Part shown: positions 50,864 to 59,770 of the stretch, piece by piece
Position numbering within the stretch: position 1 is the first letter of the stretch
How the letters are laid out: every line of letters starts with the position of its first letter
Translations under genes and position numbers: made by a program
DNA from: Aphanocapsa lilacina HA4352-LM1
GTDB taxonomy: Bacteria > Cyanobacteriota > Cyanobacteriia > Gloeobacterales > Gloeobacteraceae
Direction of reading: 5' to 3'
Assembly (NCBI GenBank): GCA_019359725.1
Contig: JAHHGR010000012.1
Span: 1-64,000, forward strand
DNA length: 64,000 nucleotides
The notes under the pieces: generated by a model
The model's database searches: none
Seen by the model: the letters and a program-made list of their open reading frames with translations, nothing else
What the model was told of the DNA's origin: nothing

Positions 50864-51433
50864 TCAACGCGGGCGCTGACGGTACTTCTGCTCGATACAG
50901 CGCTGGTAATCGACCCAGTTGGTGCTTTTGATCTGGGCGTTGCAACCGGCGTAGGGGTCGGCAAAGGTGATGGTCCGGGTAGCGTAATCCGCTCGGGAAG
51001 GCGCTTTGCGCTCGACATTCGCCACTTCGACACTACGGGCGGGTTTTGTCGGCTTGGCCTTGGCGCTCTTCTGGGGGCTTTTCCGTGCCGCCGTCTTTGT
51101 AGAGCGGTTCTTCGTCGATTTGGCGACCCGCTCGGAGCGGGAGACTTTTGCTTGCTTGGCGGGCCGTTCTGGTTTTTTGCGGGCCGATTTGACCGATTTC
51201 TCGGAGCGTTCCGATTTTTTGGTCCGCTTCGTACTTTTTGCTTTTGCCGTTTTGCCGCGCTCGACGCGCTCGCTGCGGGAAGTATCGTTGCTCTTGCGCT
51301 TCGGCTTTGCCGTACTATCGGCCGCCGTCAAACCCAGACCGAAGCACAGAGCAATCAACACCAGACACAAGCGCACGACCGAACGCACAGCAACCCCCGA
51401 CAATTGCAAGCCAGGATAGCACTTGGCCGTCAT
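50864..51433 (-). CDS. exported lysine/serine-rich repetitive basic protein
   Basis: 189 residues. A hydrophobic signal (VVRLCLVLIALCFGLGLTAA) is followed by about 100 residues of K/S/R/A-rich low complexity (for example KAKSTKRTKKSERSEKSVKS), like histone H1 or lysine-rich cell-wall-binding tails. The last 45 residues are different and contain two cysteines (YAGCNAQ, YQRCIEQKYRQ), probably a disulfide. It overlaps the upstream histidine kinase gene by four bases (ATGA), so the two are expressed together. Electrostatic binding to surface polymers is a guess. Confidence 0.65.
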   Translation of the reverse strand: MTAKCYPGLQLSGVAVRSVVRLCLVLIALCFGLGLTAADSTAKPKRKSNDTSRSERVERGKTAKAKSTKRTKKSERSEKSVKSARKKPERPAKQAKVSRSERVAKSTKNRSTKTAARKSPQKSAKAKPTKPARSVEVANVERKAPSRADYATRTITFADPYAGCNAQIKSTNWVDYQRCIEQKYRQRPR

Positions 51434-53076
51434 GCCCGCTGGGCGGTCGCCACGATCTCCGTAATAATGCGGGTGCCCTGACCGGGGGCGGTGTGCAGGG
51501 TGCTGTGGGCCTGGGCGCCGACGATCTCGACGCGGCGCAAATAGCGCTCCAGGGAGAAGATGCCCGAGTGGGGACGGCGATCTTGCGCCGATTGGACGTC
51601 GAAGCCGGGGCCGTTGTCGCTCACTTCAAGGGTGTAGCGCACCAGATGCTTCTGGCGGGTGCAGTTGAAGACGACGTCGACGTGCACCGGGGTACTGTCC
51701 AGGCAAGCGTACTTGATGACGTTCCAGGTCAGTTCCGAGAGCACCTGGTAGAACGTGGCGGCAATGCGGCGGTCGCGGGCGCTCTCGGCCAGGTTCAAAG
51801 CCCAGGTGCCCCAGGTGGCGGCGTCCACGGGCTGGCCCTCCCACAGCCAGTGAAAGTGGCTGTCCACCCCCCGGCGGATGAGGCGGTCGCAGATGGGCTC
51901 GATGGCGTCGGCAAAGGCCTGGCCGCGGGCAAATTTGTCCTCGGTGCCGTTGCGCAGGACCCGCAGTTCGTTTTCGACCTCCTGGCAGCGCTCCATCGCC
52001 TCCGCCAGCCGCCAGGCATAATGCCCCGCCTCCGGGTCGTCGGAAGCTTCGAGATCGTGGATGATTTCGCGCAGCAGCCCCTGGGCCGCCATAATGCTCT
52101 GCTGGGCGGTGTTGTGCAGTTCGCTGCTAAATTCGGCTCGGTGCTGGGATTCCCAGGCGGCGAGCGCCCGCCGGGCGCGCAACTGGTAGGCGCGGTTGAG
52201 AATCTGTACAAACAACCCCGGCACCGCCGCACCGCAAACCACCGCCACAATCACCGGCTCAGAAGGCGACAGCGTCACCAGGGCCGCGAGCAACAGCGCC
52301 AACAGGGCCGCTCCCAAAACCAGCGGCAGCACCCGGCCAATCGATAGGGGCCGCTCCTGATCGAGGATGCGCGTCCAGGCCATCTGGTTTTGAAGCGCGT
52401 GCACAAAACTGAGGGCAAGCCACAAACTCAACACCAACAGCGCCGCTATCTGCGGCTCCTGAACCAGCGGATAGGCCACCAGGGCGTCCAACCAGTGATC
52501 CGGGGCAAAAGGGGCGCGCGCCAGCTGCAGCAGCGTCTCCCCCCAGCCGGGGCGCATCATCACCGGAAAGTCGACTTTGCCGCGCAAAGGGTCGAGCGCC
52601 TTCGTCTGCTCCTGCAATCGGCGCTGCAGTTCGAGACTGGTCGGGGTGGGTTCGGCCCGGGTGTCGAGTAGGCCCTGGGCGATGCCGTAGGCTGAGCGGG
52701 CCTGGTCCGGTTTGCCGGCTTTGACGAGCGCTTCGGCGTAGCTCGACCAGCCCATCACCTCGCGCTCGAGCAGCCCCCAGTGCCGGGCGAGGGGAATTTG
52801 CACCCGCGCGTGGTACTGCCCCTGGGGAAGGGCCAGCTGCAGAGTCCACAAAACGGCGGCGCTCAGAAAAATGCCCAGACCGATGCCTCTGAGGGCCAGG
52901 AGGAACTGACGCAAAAAAGCCTGGGGGTCGCGCTGTGGGCGTGGGGCGACCGTAGCCGTCGGCCGGGGCGGCCGGGGCGGCGGCTGCAAGGGCCGCGGGG
53001 GCGCCTGCCGCCGCAAAAGTTTGGCCGTGCGCCGCACGGCTTTGCGCAGTTGCCGCTGGGTCCAGATGGTCTGCAT
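51430..53076 (-). CDS. membrane histidine kinase
   Basis: 548 residues. A Pro/Arg-rich cytoplasmic leader (about 1-55) precedes a membrane helix (LGIFLSAAVLWTLQLAL), an extracytoplasmic region with tandem helices, and further helices at about 200-280. The dimerisation region ELHNTAQQSIMAAQGLLREI resembles the HisKA_3 type with the acceptor histidine. The ATPase domain has VLSELTWNVIKYA and DNGPGFD and ends with GQGTRIITEI. No receiver gene is nearby. Together with the co-transcribed lysine-rich exported protein it may monitor the cell surface. Confidence 0.75.
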   Translation of the reverse strand: MQTIWTQRQLRKAVRRTAKLLRRQAPPRPLQPPPRPPRPTATVAPRPQRDPQAFLRQFLLALRGIGLGIFLSAAVLWTLQLALPQGQYHARVQIPLARHWGLLEREVMGWSSYAEALVKAGKPDQARSAYGIAQGLLDTRAEPTPTSLELQRRLQEQTKALDPLRGKVDFPVMMRPGWGETLLQLARAPFAPDHWLDALVAYPLVQEPQIAALLVLSLWLALSFVHALQNQMAWTRILDQERPLSIGRVLPLVLGAALLALLLAALVTLSPSEPVIVAVVCGAAVPGLFVQILNRAYQLRARRALAAWESQHRAEFSSELHNTAQQSIMAAQGLLREIIHDLEASDDPEAGHYAWRLAEAMERCQEVENELRVLRNGTEDKFARGQAFADAIEPICDRLIRRGVDSHFHWLWEGQPVDAATWGTWALNLAESARDRRIAATFYQVLSELTWNVIKYACLDSTPVHVDVVFNCTRQKHLVRYTLEVSDNGPGFDVQSAQDRRPHSGIFSLERYLRRVEIVGAQAHSTLHTAPGQGTRIITEIVATAQRA

Positions 53077-53143
53077 GCCCTTTAACTTAGCAAAAGCGCC
53101 CCGAACGGTTCGCTAAGCTATCTCAAGATGGGATCCCCAAGCG

Positions 53144-54031
53144 ATGCTGCTGCAGTTGCGCGTGCTCAAAAACGACGAATTTGCCGAGGAAGAAATCTTT
53201 CGCTTCCAGGGCAACATCATCCGCATCAGCTGGGACAGCGACGGCAGACTGATGGCCGGTCGCACCCGCCGGCCGCTGTTGGTTTTCTATCAGCACGAGA
53301 ACGGCTGCCGGGTGCGCTGCGTGCCCGCCGAGGCCATCAAGCTCAACGGTCTGCCCCTCGATCGCGAACAGCGTCTCGCCCCGGGCGATCAGCTCGAACG
53401 CGCCGACGGCCTGACGGCGGTGGTGAGCAATGTGAGTTTGCCCGACGAGAAACAGCCGGGCGTCTTCTTGTTCGCCAACAACTTGGGGGGGCAGGGCTGG
53501 CCGTGGACCCGCTATCTGGCGGTGGCGGCCTTCGCCGGCCTGGGCATCGCCGCGATCCTGGCCGGCACCCTGGGTATCGCCTGGAGCCTGCCCGATGCCC
53601 GTCTGCAGCTCAGTCGCGCCATGGGTGGCGCCGCACCGGTTGCTTCACCCACCGCCGACGGCGATGTGCGCGGGGTGGCCCTCGGGCTCAAAGAAACCCT
53701 GTGGCAGGTAAGCGAGTCGCGGGCCGTCTCCCCCGACGAACTGCTCGCCGAACTGGCCGCCGCCCGGCGCATCGCCCAGCAACTCTCGCGGCTGCACTCC
53801 GACGACAAGCTCGCGGTGACGGTGGCCGCCGCCGTCAACAGCTTCTACCAGCTCTCGGCGGGGATCGTCGCCTCTGACCCCGAGTTTTACCAGGCGGCGG
53901 TCGAATCGGCGCGCCGCTGCCTGGGGGTGGCGAACGCCAACCCGTCGGAGGAGCTGGTGGTTTTCTACCGCTCCCTCGCCCAGATCAGCCTGCGCGAAGC
54001 GGAGCGCCGCTTGCAGGCAGCCTCGCGCTAA
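53144..54031 (+). CDS. membrane protein with FHA-like N-terminus
   Basis: 295 residues. Residues 1-105 are beta-rich with IKLNGLPLDREQRLAPGDQL, the style of a degenerate FHA domain; the key phosphothreonine-binding residues are not obvious. One membrane helix follows at about 128-146 (VAAFAGLGIAAILAGTLGIA). The C-terminal half is helical. It is divergent from the histidine kinase and ends in a four-base overlap with the converging cyclophilin gene. No family assigned with confidence. Confidence 0.55.
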   Translation: MLLQLRVLKNDEFAEEEIFRFQGNIIRISWDSDGRLMAGRTRRPLLVFYQHENGCRVRCVPAEAIKLNGLPLDREQRLAPGDQLERADGLTAVVSNVSLPDEKQPGVFLFANNLGGQGWPWTRYLAVAAFAGLGIAAILAGTLGIAWSLPDARLQLSRAMGGAAPVASPTADGDVRGVALGLKETLWQVSESRAVSPDELLAELAAARRIAQQLSRLHSDDKLAVTVAAAVNSFYQLSAGIVASDPEFYQAAVESARRCLGVANANPSEELVVFYRSLAQISLREAERRLQAASR

Positions 54032-54756
54032 TTGAGGGCCGAGCCGGTGGCCGGGTTGTCCCCGGAGACGACGGTGGCCGAGACAATCTTGTCGCCCACC
54101 TGAATTTTGTCGACCACATCCTGGCCTTCGATCACTTTGCCGAAGACGGCGTATTCGCCGTCAAGCTGCCGGGTCTCCGCCAGGGTGATATAGAACTGCG
54201 ACGAGGCCGAGTTGGGACTTTGCGACCGGGCCATGGCCAGAACCCCCCGGTTATGGACGAGTACCGGCGGCTGGGTGCGGGGGTTGCGCCCGCTGAGGCT
54301 AAAAGTCTGGCCATAGAGAATCTCGCCCGGCTGGCCGTCGCCGGTAGTGGCGCGGATCTCCAAAGGCAGCGAGCGCGGCTGGCGCGTGGCCGGGTCGATG
54401 AAGCTGCCGGTGCCGTTGCCGAGCGGGTCGCCGCCCTGGATAACAAACCCCGACACCACCCGGTGAAACGCAAGGTTGTTGTAGAACCCGCGCTTGACTA
54501 GATCGACGAAGTTGCCGGCGCTGAGCGGAGCGTTATCGCCGTCGACCTCGAGGAGGATGCGGCCTTTGGAGGTGTTCAGCTCGACGGTTGCCTTGCCCGC
54601 GAGGGAGGGCAAATCGGCCCGGGCGCCGCTGGGATTGTTCACCGTGGGATTCTCCTGTGGGTCGGCCGGTGGTAGTCCGGCCTGGGTGCAGGCGGTCATG
54701 GCCAGGACGAAGGCGACGCCCGCGAGTGCGCCGGCCAACCGTCGTATCCGTTGCAT
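54028..54756 (-). CDS. lipoprotein cyclophilin-type peptidyl-prolyl isomerase
   Basis: 242 residues. The N-terminus VAFVLAMTACTQAG contains a good lipobox (MTAC), so the protein is probably lipid-anchored. The cyclophilin domain has GNFVDLVKRGFYNNLAFHRV, GFVIQGGDPLGNGTGS, SASSQFYITLAE and VFGKVIEGQDVVDKI, closely parallel to the protein at 36.8 kb. Converges with the FHA-like gene with a four-base overlap of stops. Confidence 0.9.
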   Translation of the reverse strand: MQRIRRLAGALAGVAFVLAMTACTQAGLPPADPQENPTVNNPSGARADLPSLAGKATVELNTSKGRILLEVDGDNAPLSAGNFVDLVKRGFYNNLAFHRVVSGFVIQGGDPLGNGTGSFIDPATRQPRSLPLEIRATTGDGQPGEILYGQTFSLSGRNPRTQPPVLVHNRGVLAMARSQSPNSASSQFYITLAETRQLDGEYAVFGKVIEGQDVVDKIQVGDKIVSATVVSGDNPATGSALN

Positions 54757-54807
54757 GGAAGCAGATTCCTCGAACGTTTTTGCCGCCCAGAGATTGTACC
54801 GTGAGTG

Positions 54808-55173
54808 TCAGGCGCCGGGGACCGCCCCGCCTACTTCTTGCTCGAAGCGTCGGCGCTCGGGGCTATAGGTTCCCCAGACCGAATCGATGTGCTCGCGGCA
54901 GCAGTGGACGGCCCAGGCGGAAAGATCCGCCGGATCTTCGCCATAAAGATCGCGCAATACTTCCGGGGTCACCCGGCAAAATGCCGGGCGCGTCTGGTAG
55001 ATGCCGCAGGTGCGCGTGGATTTGTCGAAGTGAACGCACCAGCCGTCGGCACCCACCAGCGAGTAATAGAGCCGCAGCAACTCAGGACTGAGGCACTCCG
55101 CCAAAAACGGCCGCTCCTCGGGAGCCAAGTAGCAGCAGGCGCCGCAATTTTGTACACAATGCCAGCGTTTCAT
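54808..55173 (-). CDS. YkgJ family cysteine-cluster protein
   Basis: 121 residues. Cysteine pattern NCGACC at the start, then WCVHF, TCGIYQTRPAFCR and HCCREH, matching the zinc- or iron-chelating YkgJ (UPF0153) family. The metal and function are unknown. It lies 10 bases after the L,D-transpeptidase gene on the same strand, so the two may be co-transcribed, without an obvious functional link. Confidence 0.88.
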   Translation of the reverse strand: MKRWHCVQNCGACCYLAPEERPFLAECLSPELLRLYYSLVGADGWCVHFDKSTRTCGIYQTRPAFCRVTPEVLRDLYGEDPADLSAWAVHCCREHIDSVWGTYSPERRRFEQEVGGAVPGA

Positions 55174-55183
55174 AGGGGGCTTT

Positions 55184-56554
55184 TCACAAAGCCGTCCGGG
55201 CGGAGGTTTTTGCCAGCACCGTCACCGGCACGCCCATCGCCGCCCATTTCCACAGCCAGCCGGCATCCTCAGAGGCGCCAGAGCGCTTGTTGAAGCGGCG
55301 GGTGGCCATATTCACGCAGCCGTGGCTGACGCGGGTGCCAAAAGCATTGTGCCACCAGGCACCGTGAAAGGCGTAACCCTCGTGAAAAAACTGAGCGTAA
55401 GGAACGTTCTCGACCACGTAGTGGCCGGGCTCGCCCGGGTCGGCGCGGCTGCGCATCGTCTTGATGGCGTAGCGGTCGTAGATGTAGAAATGGCCGGTGA
55501 CCGTCGGGGTGCCCGCTTTGCCGGTGCTCACTCGGAAAGTACGCACCACCCGGCCATTTTCGACCGCCGCCACTTTCTGGGTGTCGAGGTAGATGTAAAT
55601 GTGCCGGTCGGTGCCGGTGGTGAAGCTGAAGTCAAAGGGCTTCTCCAGATAACCGCCGCCCACGGCCGCAAGACCGTCCGCACCGACACTCACCCGAATG
55701 GTGCTCACAGCCGGCCAGCCGCCCGCGGGCGTGAAGCGCAGCCGCCGACTGCCCACCCAGCGCCACTTGCCTGCGATCGCCTCGCCTTTGTCGGTTTGCA
55801 CAGCGATGTGGTTACTTGCCTGAGCGCGCTCTAGCAGTGGCTCGCTGAAGGTCAACTGCAGCGGCAACGCCAGCCCGAGGTTGTCGAGGCCGCGGGTGTT
55901 GGCCTTGACCGTCAATGGCGGCGGCGCGACCAGGTCGAGTTTCAGGGGCGGCAAAGGCACACCGGTGGTAGTGGACCAGACGAGCTGCACCGGGTAGCGC
56001 TTGCCCTGGGTGGGGTTGCTCGCCGCGAGGCGAAAGGAGCGGCGGTCGGCGGCGGGCTCGACAGCAACGGCCAGATCGCCAAGCACGCTCAATTCGCCCA
56101 CCGGTCGGTCGAACTGGAGCGTCACCGAGCGATCGGGCTTAAAAACCCGCTCGGTGGGACCGGAGAGCCTGGGGATGGCGACGGTCTCGAAGTGCATCAC
56201 TGTGCTCACCACCTGCTGCGTCCACTCGCGCTCGACGCGCGCAGCAATCGTGTAGCGGGTCCCAAAGGCCAGGGGCGGCTTGAGGGTGAGGCGCCGTTCA
56301 TCACCTTCGCTCGCCACCGGTCGGCCGAGATTGTCCTGCACCTGCACTTCGCTCAGGCGGCTGCCGAGGCCGATAGTCTCGATGACGACCGGCTCGCGCG
56401 GATCAACCTCGGTAGCACCGTCGGTGGGAACCATGCCCACCCCCAACGGAATCACCTGCCACCAGGCAAAAAATCCGAGACCCGCCGCCGTCACCGCGAC
56501 GGCAAACCAGCGGGTGACCGGTTCCCAGCTGAAAACTTGTTTGACTTCGCTCAA
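55184..56554 (-). CDS. L,D-transpeptidase (YkuD domain) with Ig-like repeats
   Basis: 456 residues. One N-terminal membrane anchor (WFAVAVTAAGLGFFAWWQVI), then tandem Ig-like domains in the central region, and a C-terminal YkuD domain with the catalytic motif HGAWWHNAFGTRVSHGCVNM, whose SHGC cysteine is the nucleophile. It forms 3-3 peptidoglycan cross-links or attaches proteins to peptidoglycan in the periplasm. It lies 9 bases after the pdxA gene on the same strand and the two share a transcript by position. Confidence 0.88.
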   Translation of the reverse strand: MSEVKQVFSWEPVTRWFAVAVTAAGLGFFAWWQVIPLGVGMVPTDGATEVDPREPVVIETIGLGSRLSEVQVQDNLGRPVASEGDERRLTLKPPLAFGTRYTIAARVEREWTQQVVSTVMHFETVAIPRLSGPTERVFKPDRSVTLQFDRPVGELSVLGDLAVAVEPAADRRSFRLAASNPTQGKRYPVQLVWSTTTGVPLPPLKLDLVAPPPLTVKANTRGLDNLGLALPLQLTFSEPLLERAQASNHIAVQTDKGEAIAGKWRWVGSRRLRFTPAGGWPAVSTIRVSVGADGLAAVGGGYLEKPFDFSFTTGTDRHIYIYLDTQKVAAVENGRVVRTFRVSTGKAGTPTVTGHFYIYDRYAIKTMRSRADPGEPGHYVVENVPYAQFFHEGYAFHGAWWHNAFGTRVSHGCVNMATRRFNKRSGASEDAGWLWKWAAMGVPVTVLAKTSARTAL

Positions 56555-56563
56555 TGGACTACC

Positions 56564-57607
56564 TCACAACGCAGCAGGAGCAGTAAGGGAACGGGTGGCC
56601 CGCCGGTTCGCCAGTTCGGCCGCCAGGGCGATGGCCGCAACCATGCTCTGGGGACGGGCGATGCCGCGGCCGGCGATATCGAAGGCGGTGCCGTGATCGG
56701 GGGAAGTGCGGACGATAGATAGACCGATGGTCGTGTTGACGGCTTGATCGAAGGCGAGCATTTTGACCGGGATGAGGCCCTGGTCGTGGTAAAGGGCCAG
56801 ATAGGCGTCGCAGGCGCCGTGGTGGGCGGTCCCGGCCCAGGCGTGCGCCGCTTCTATCCACAGCGTATCGGGCGGCACCGGGCCAAGCAACCGGTCTCCC
56901 GGCCAATCGGCAATCAGCGGCGCCAGCCAGTCGCGTTCCTCGCTGCCGAGCTGGCCGTTTTCGCCGCTGTGGGGGTTGAGGCCCGCCACGGCGACTTGCG
57001 GGTCGCTCAGGGCGAAGTCGTACTCGAGACTGTCGAACAACAGTGCGAGCTTGGAGCGCACCAGTTCAGGGGTAAGGGTCGTAGGAACTGCAGCGAGGGG
57101 AATGTGGGTGGTGGCGAGCAGCACCCGGAGGGGCCAGCCGTTGGCAGGGGAGCGCGCCACGAAGAGCATTCCGTAGCGTTCGGCGCCGCAGGCACGGGCG
57201 AGGACTTCGGTCTGCCCCGGATAGCGGTGTCCGGCCAGATGCCAGGCGGACTTGTGGATGGGAGCGGTGACCACCCCGGCGCAGCGGCCCACCTGCGTCG
57301 CTTCGATGGCCGCCTGCAGATAGGCAAAGCTCAAATCCCCGGCGTGGGCACAGAGCTTACCGGTCTCAATCGGCTGCGAGGACGGCAGATCGTCGATCTC
57401 AAGGTCGTCGGGGTTGGCGAGCGGATCCGGGCTCAAGGCGCGCAAGTACAAATAGGCTTGCTCCAGCAGACGGCGGCTGCCGAAGACCAGCGGCCGACAA
57501 AGACCGCGCAGGGTGTCGTCGGCCAGGGCCTTGAGCACCACCTCGGGGCCTATCCCCGCCGGATCGCCTATGGTAATTGCCAGAAAAGGAGGAGGCGTCT
57601 GCTGCAT
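56564..57607 (-). CDS. pdxA: 4-hydroxythreonine-4-phosphate dehydrogenase
   Basis: 347 residues from the ATG at 57607. It oxidises 4-phosphohydroxy-L-threonine in pyridoxal-phosphate synthesis. Motifs: [20 protein letters not shown] at the N-terminus, [40 protein letters not shown] with metal-binding His, and [20 protein letters not shown], all of PdxA. A longer reading to 57640 uses TTG and is unlikely. Confidence 0.95.
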   Translation of the reverse strand: MQQTPPPFLAITIGDPAGIGPEVVLKALADDTLRGLCRPLVFGSRRLLEQAYLYLRALSPDPLANPDDLEIDDLPSSQPIETGKLCAHAGDLSFAYLQAAIEATQVGRCAGVVTAPIHKSAWHLAGHRYPGQTEVLARACGAERYGMLFVARSPANGWPLRVLLATTHIPLAAVPTTLTPELVRSKLALLFDSLEYDFALSDPQVAVAGLNPHSGENGQLGSEERDWLAPLIADWPGDRLLGPVPPDTLWIEAAHAWAGTAHHGACDAYLALYHDQGLIPVKMLAFDQAVNTTIGLSIVRTSPDHGTAFDIAGRGIARPQSMVAAIALAAELANRRATRSLTAPAAL

Positions 57608-57745
57608 CGTGTCGCCCTGCCCGCCTGCGCTTGTGCGCAATTGTCGAGTTTTGCCTGTTGGAGAGTTTTTCTTTTAGCGTACTCTAATGTGAAGTGCCGC
57701 AGTGACCTTCCGGGGGCGCCGAATGCTGATTGAGGAAAACGCTGC

Positions 57746-59116
57746 ATGAAAGTGGGAGTGATTGGCACAGGGTACGTCGGTCTGGTTACCGGCGCCTGTC
57801 TGGCCCGGGTCGGCCATCGGGTGCGCTGCATGGACAACGACACCGCCAAGGTTGAGCGCCTCAAGCGGGGAATGATGCCCATCTATGAGCCTGGGTTGGA
57901 AGAACTGGTCCGCCAGGGCGTCGGGGAGGGGTTGCTGGAATTTACGGACGCTCTGGCTGCGGTTGTCGAGCATGCCGAAGTGCTGTTCATCACCGTCGGT
58001 ACCCCTTCGCGTCCAGACGGATCGCCGGATCTTTCCGCCGTCCGGGCCGTGGCCCGCAGCGTCGGTCAGCATCTAGACGGACGCTACCGCGTCATTGTCA
58101 ACAAATCGACCGTTCCGGTCGGTTCGGGCAACTGGGTACGGATGCTGGTCGAGGACGGCGCCCGCAAAACCGTGCCGGCCCTCACCGATGGCGGCGGTGC
58201 AGGTGCGCAGGCGGGTGAGCCCGACTTCAACATCGTCAGCAACCCCGAGTTCCTGCGCGAAGGCAGCGCCGTTTGGGACACCTTTCATCCCGACCGCATC
58301 GTCATTGGTGCTGAATCTGAGCGCGCCGAGCAGGTGATGCGCGAGCTGTACCGCCATTGGGTGAGCCCCGATGAGCCCGAGCGCGAGCCTGTGCCGCTGG
58401 TGGTGACCGATCTGGCCTCCGCCGAGATGATCAAGTACGCTGCAAACGCTTTTCTGGCCACCAAGATTTCGTTCATCAACGAGATCGCCAATATCTGCGA
58501 ACGGGTCGGCGCCGATGTCTCGCGGGTGGCCCAGGCGATTGGTCTCGACAAGCGCATCGGCAACCAGTTTCTCAATGCCGGTGCCGGGTGGGGCGGCTCG
58601 TGCTTTCCCAAAGACGTCTCGGCCCTGGTAAGCACCGGCCAGGAATACGGCTACGAGTGCGCCCTGCTCAAGGCGACGCTGTCGGTCAACGACACCCAAA
58701 GAAAACGGATCATCGAGAAGCTGCAGCGAGAACTGCGCATCCTCAAAGGCCGGACAATCGCCATCTGGGGATTGGCCTTCAAGCCACACACCGACGACAT
58801 CCGCAGCGCCCCGGCCCTGGAAGTGGCCAACCAGTTACTCAATTTAGGCTGCCGGGTAGTGGCCCACGACCCGGTGGTGACGGCCGCTCAAGCCCACAGC
58901 CAGGTACCGGATCTCCAGATAGCCGACAGTGCCCTCGGCGCTCTCGATCAAGCCGACGCCCTGGTGGTGATGACCGAATGGCCCGAGTACCCGCAATTCG
59001 ACTTGGGTGAAGTCGGCCGCCGCTTGCGCGGGCGCGTGATTATCGACGGCCGAAACTGCCTCAAGCGCGAGATGGTCCAGGAAATGGGCCTGGTCTACGT
59101 CGGCATCGGTCGCTGA
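57746..59116 (+). CDS. ugd: UDP-glucose 6-dehydrogenase
   Basis: 456 residues. N-terminal Rossmann motif VGVIGTGYVGLVTGACLARV, then VFITVGTPSRPDGS, an NKSTVPVG block, SNPEFLREGSAV and the catalytic cysteine in GGSCFPKDVSAL, with C-terminal LAFKPHTDDIR. It makes UDP-glucuronate for exopolysaccharide or glycan synthesis. ATG 57746 lies 138 bases from the divergent pdxA gene; a TACTCT element at about 57695 could be the -10. Confidence 0.95.
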   Translation: MKVGVIGTGYVGLVTGACLARVGHRVRCMDNDTAKVERLKRGMMPIYEPGLEELVRQGVGEGLLEFTDALAAVVEHAEVLFITVGTPSRPDGSPDLSAVRAVARSVGQHLDGRYRVIVNKSTVPVGSGNWVRMLVEDGARKTVPALTDGGGAGAQAGEPDFNIVSNPEFLREGSAVWDTFHPDRIVIGAESERAEQVMRELYRHWVSPDEPEREPVPLVVTDLASAEMIKYAANAFLATKISFINEIANICERVGADVSRVAQAIGLDKRIGNQFLNAGAGWGGSCFPKDVSALVSTGQEYGYECALLKATLSVNDTQRKRIIEKLQRELRILKGRTIAIWGLAFKPHTDDIRSAPALEVANQLLNLGCRVVAHDPVVTAAQAHSQVPDLQIADSALGALDQADALVVMTEWPEYPQFDLGEVGRRLRGRVIIDGRNCLKREMVQEMGLVYVGIGR

Positions 59117-59140
59117 GGTGGACCGGGTGTCCAGGGTGCC

Positions 59141-59587
59141 CTAGCAGCGCCGCCGATCGGGGCTTGCTCCCGGCCCACCGACGGGTCCGCGGGGATTCTC
59201 CCAGTTGGTTCCGGGGCCACCCACGGCTCCCGGCGGGTTGCCGTCGCGGTCGCGCGCCGCATAATACCCGCGCCGGTCGGGGCTGCTACCCGGCCCGCCC
59301 GTCGGCCCAGGCGGGTTTTCCCAATTGGTGCCGCGCCCGCCTACCCGGCCCGGCGGATTGTTGTCGCGGTCCGCCGGTAGACACCGACGGCGGTCGGGGC
59401 TCGCCCCCGGTCCACCCGCAGGTCCGCGGGGGTTTTCCCAGTTGGTCCCCGGTCCGCCTACCCGACCCGGCGGATTGTTGTCGCGGTCCGCGGCCGAGGC
59501 TGCACCGACCATCAGACCGAAAGCAAGGGCGCAGGTGATACCGCCAACGGCAGCCGTCCGGATGTAACCGCGTACTTTGTCCAGCAT
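59141..59587 (-). CDS. exported Pro/Gly-rich tandem-repeat protein
   Basis: 148 residues from ATG 59587, which follows AAGGAGCC. After a signal peptide (GGITCALAFGLMVGAASAAD) the mature chain is three repeats of about 37-40 residues, each DRDxNPPGxVGGxGTNWENP followed by xGPxGGPGxSPDRRR; only a few positions differ between copies. The chain ends in Cys. No known family. It looks like a structural or surface-associated, collagen-like spacer protein. A ribosome-binding site and clean signal support it being real. Confidence 0.7.
   Translation of the reverse strand: MLDKVRGYIRTAAVGGITCALAFGLMVGAASAADRDNNPPGRVGGPGTNWENPRGPAGGPGASPDRRRCLPADRDNNPPGRVGGRGTNWENPPGPTGGPGSSPDRRGYYAARDRDGNPPGAVGGPGTNWENPRGPVGGPGASPDRRRC
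59144..59470 (-). repeat. three tandem coding repeats
   Basis: Three direct repeats of about 110-120 bases encoding the NPPG...NWENP...SPDRRR unit. Copies one and two share long DNA stretches, showing recent duplication. Confidence 0.85.
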
Positions 59588-59770
59588 TGGAAAGGCTCCT
59601 TCGCACAAATGATATCTACCTTCTTTCGATGCTAGGCACTGCCCTGGGGTTCAAACATCGGTCCGGCGATATATACGCGAAGCAGCAAAATATCTTTCGT
59701 CCGCGCCACCGACAAACGGCGCGGCAAGCCGTTGACAAACCGCTGGCGATCGCTTATCGACTGTTCTGGC

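Noticed and set aside
59144-59470. Tandem repeats considered as a CRISPR array
   Set aside because: Repeats are coding, of about 110-120 bases, without spacers; they translate to a conserved protein unit.
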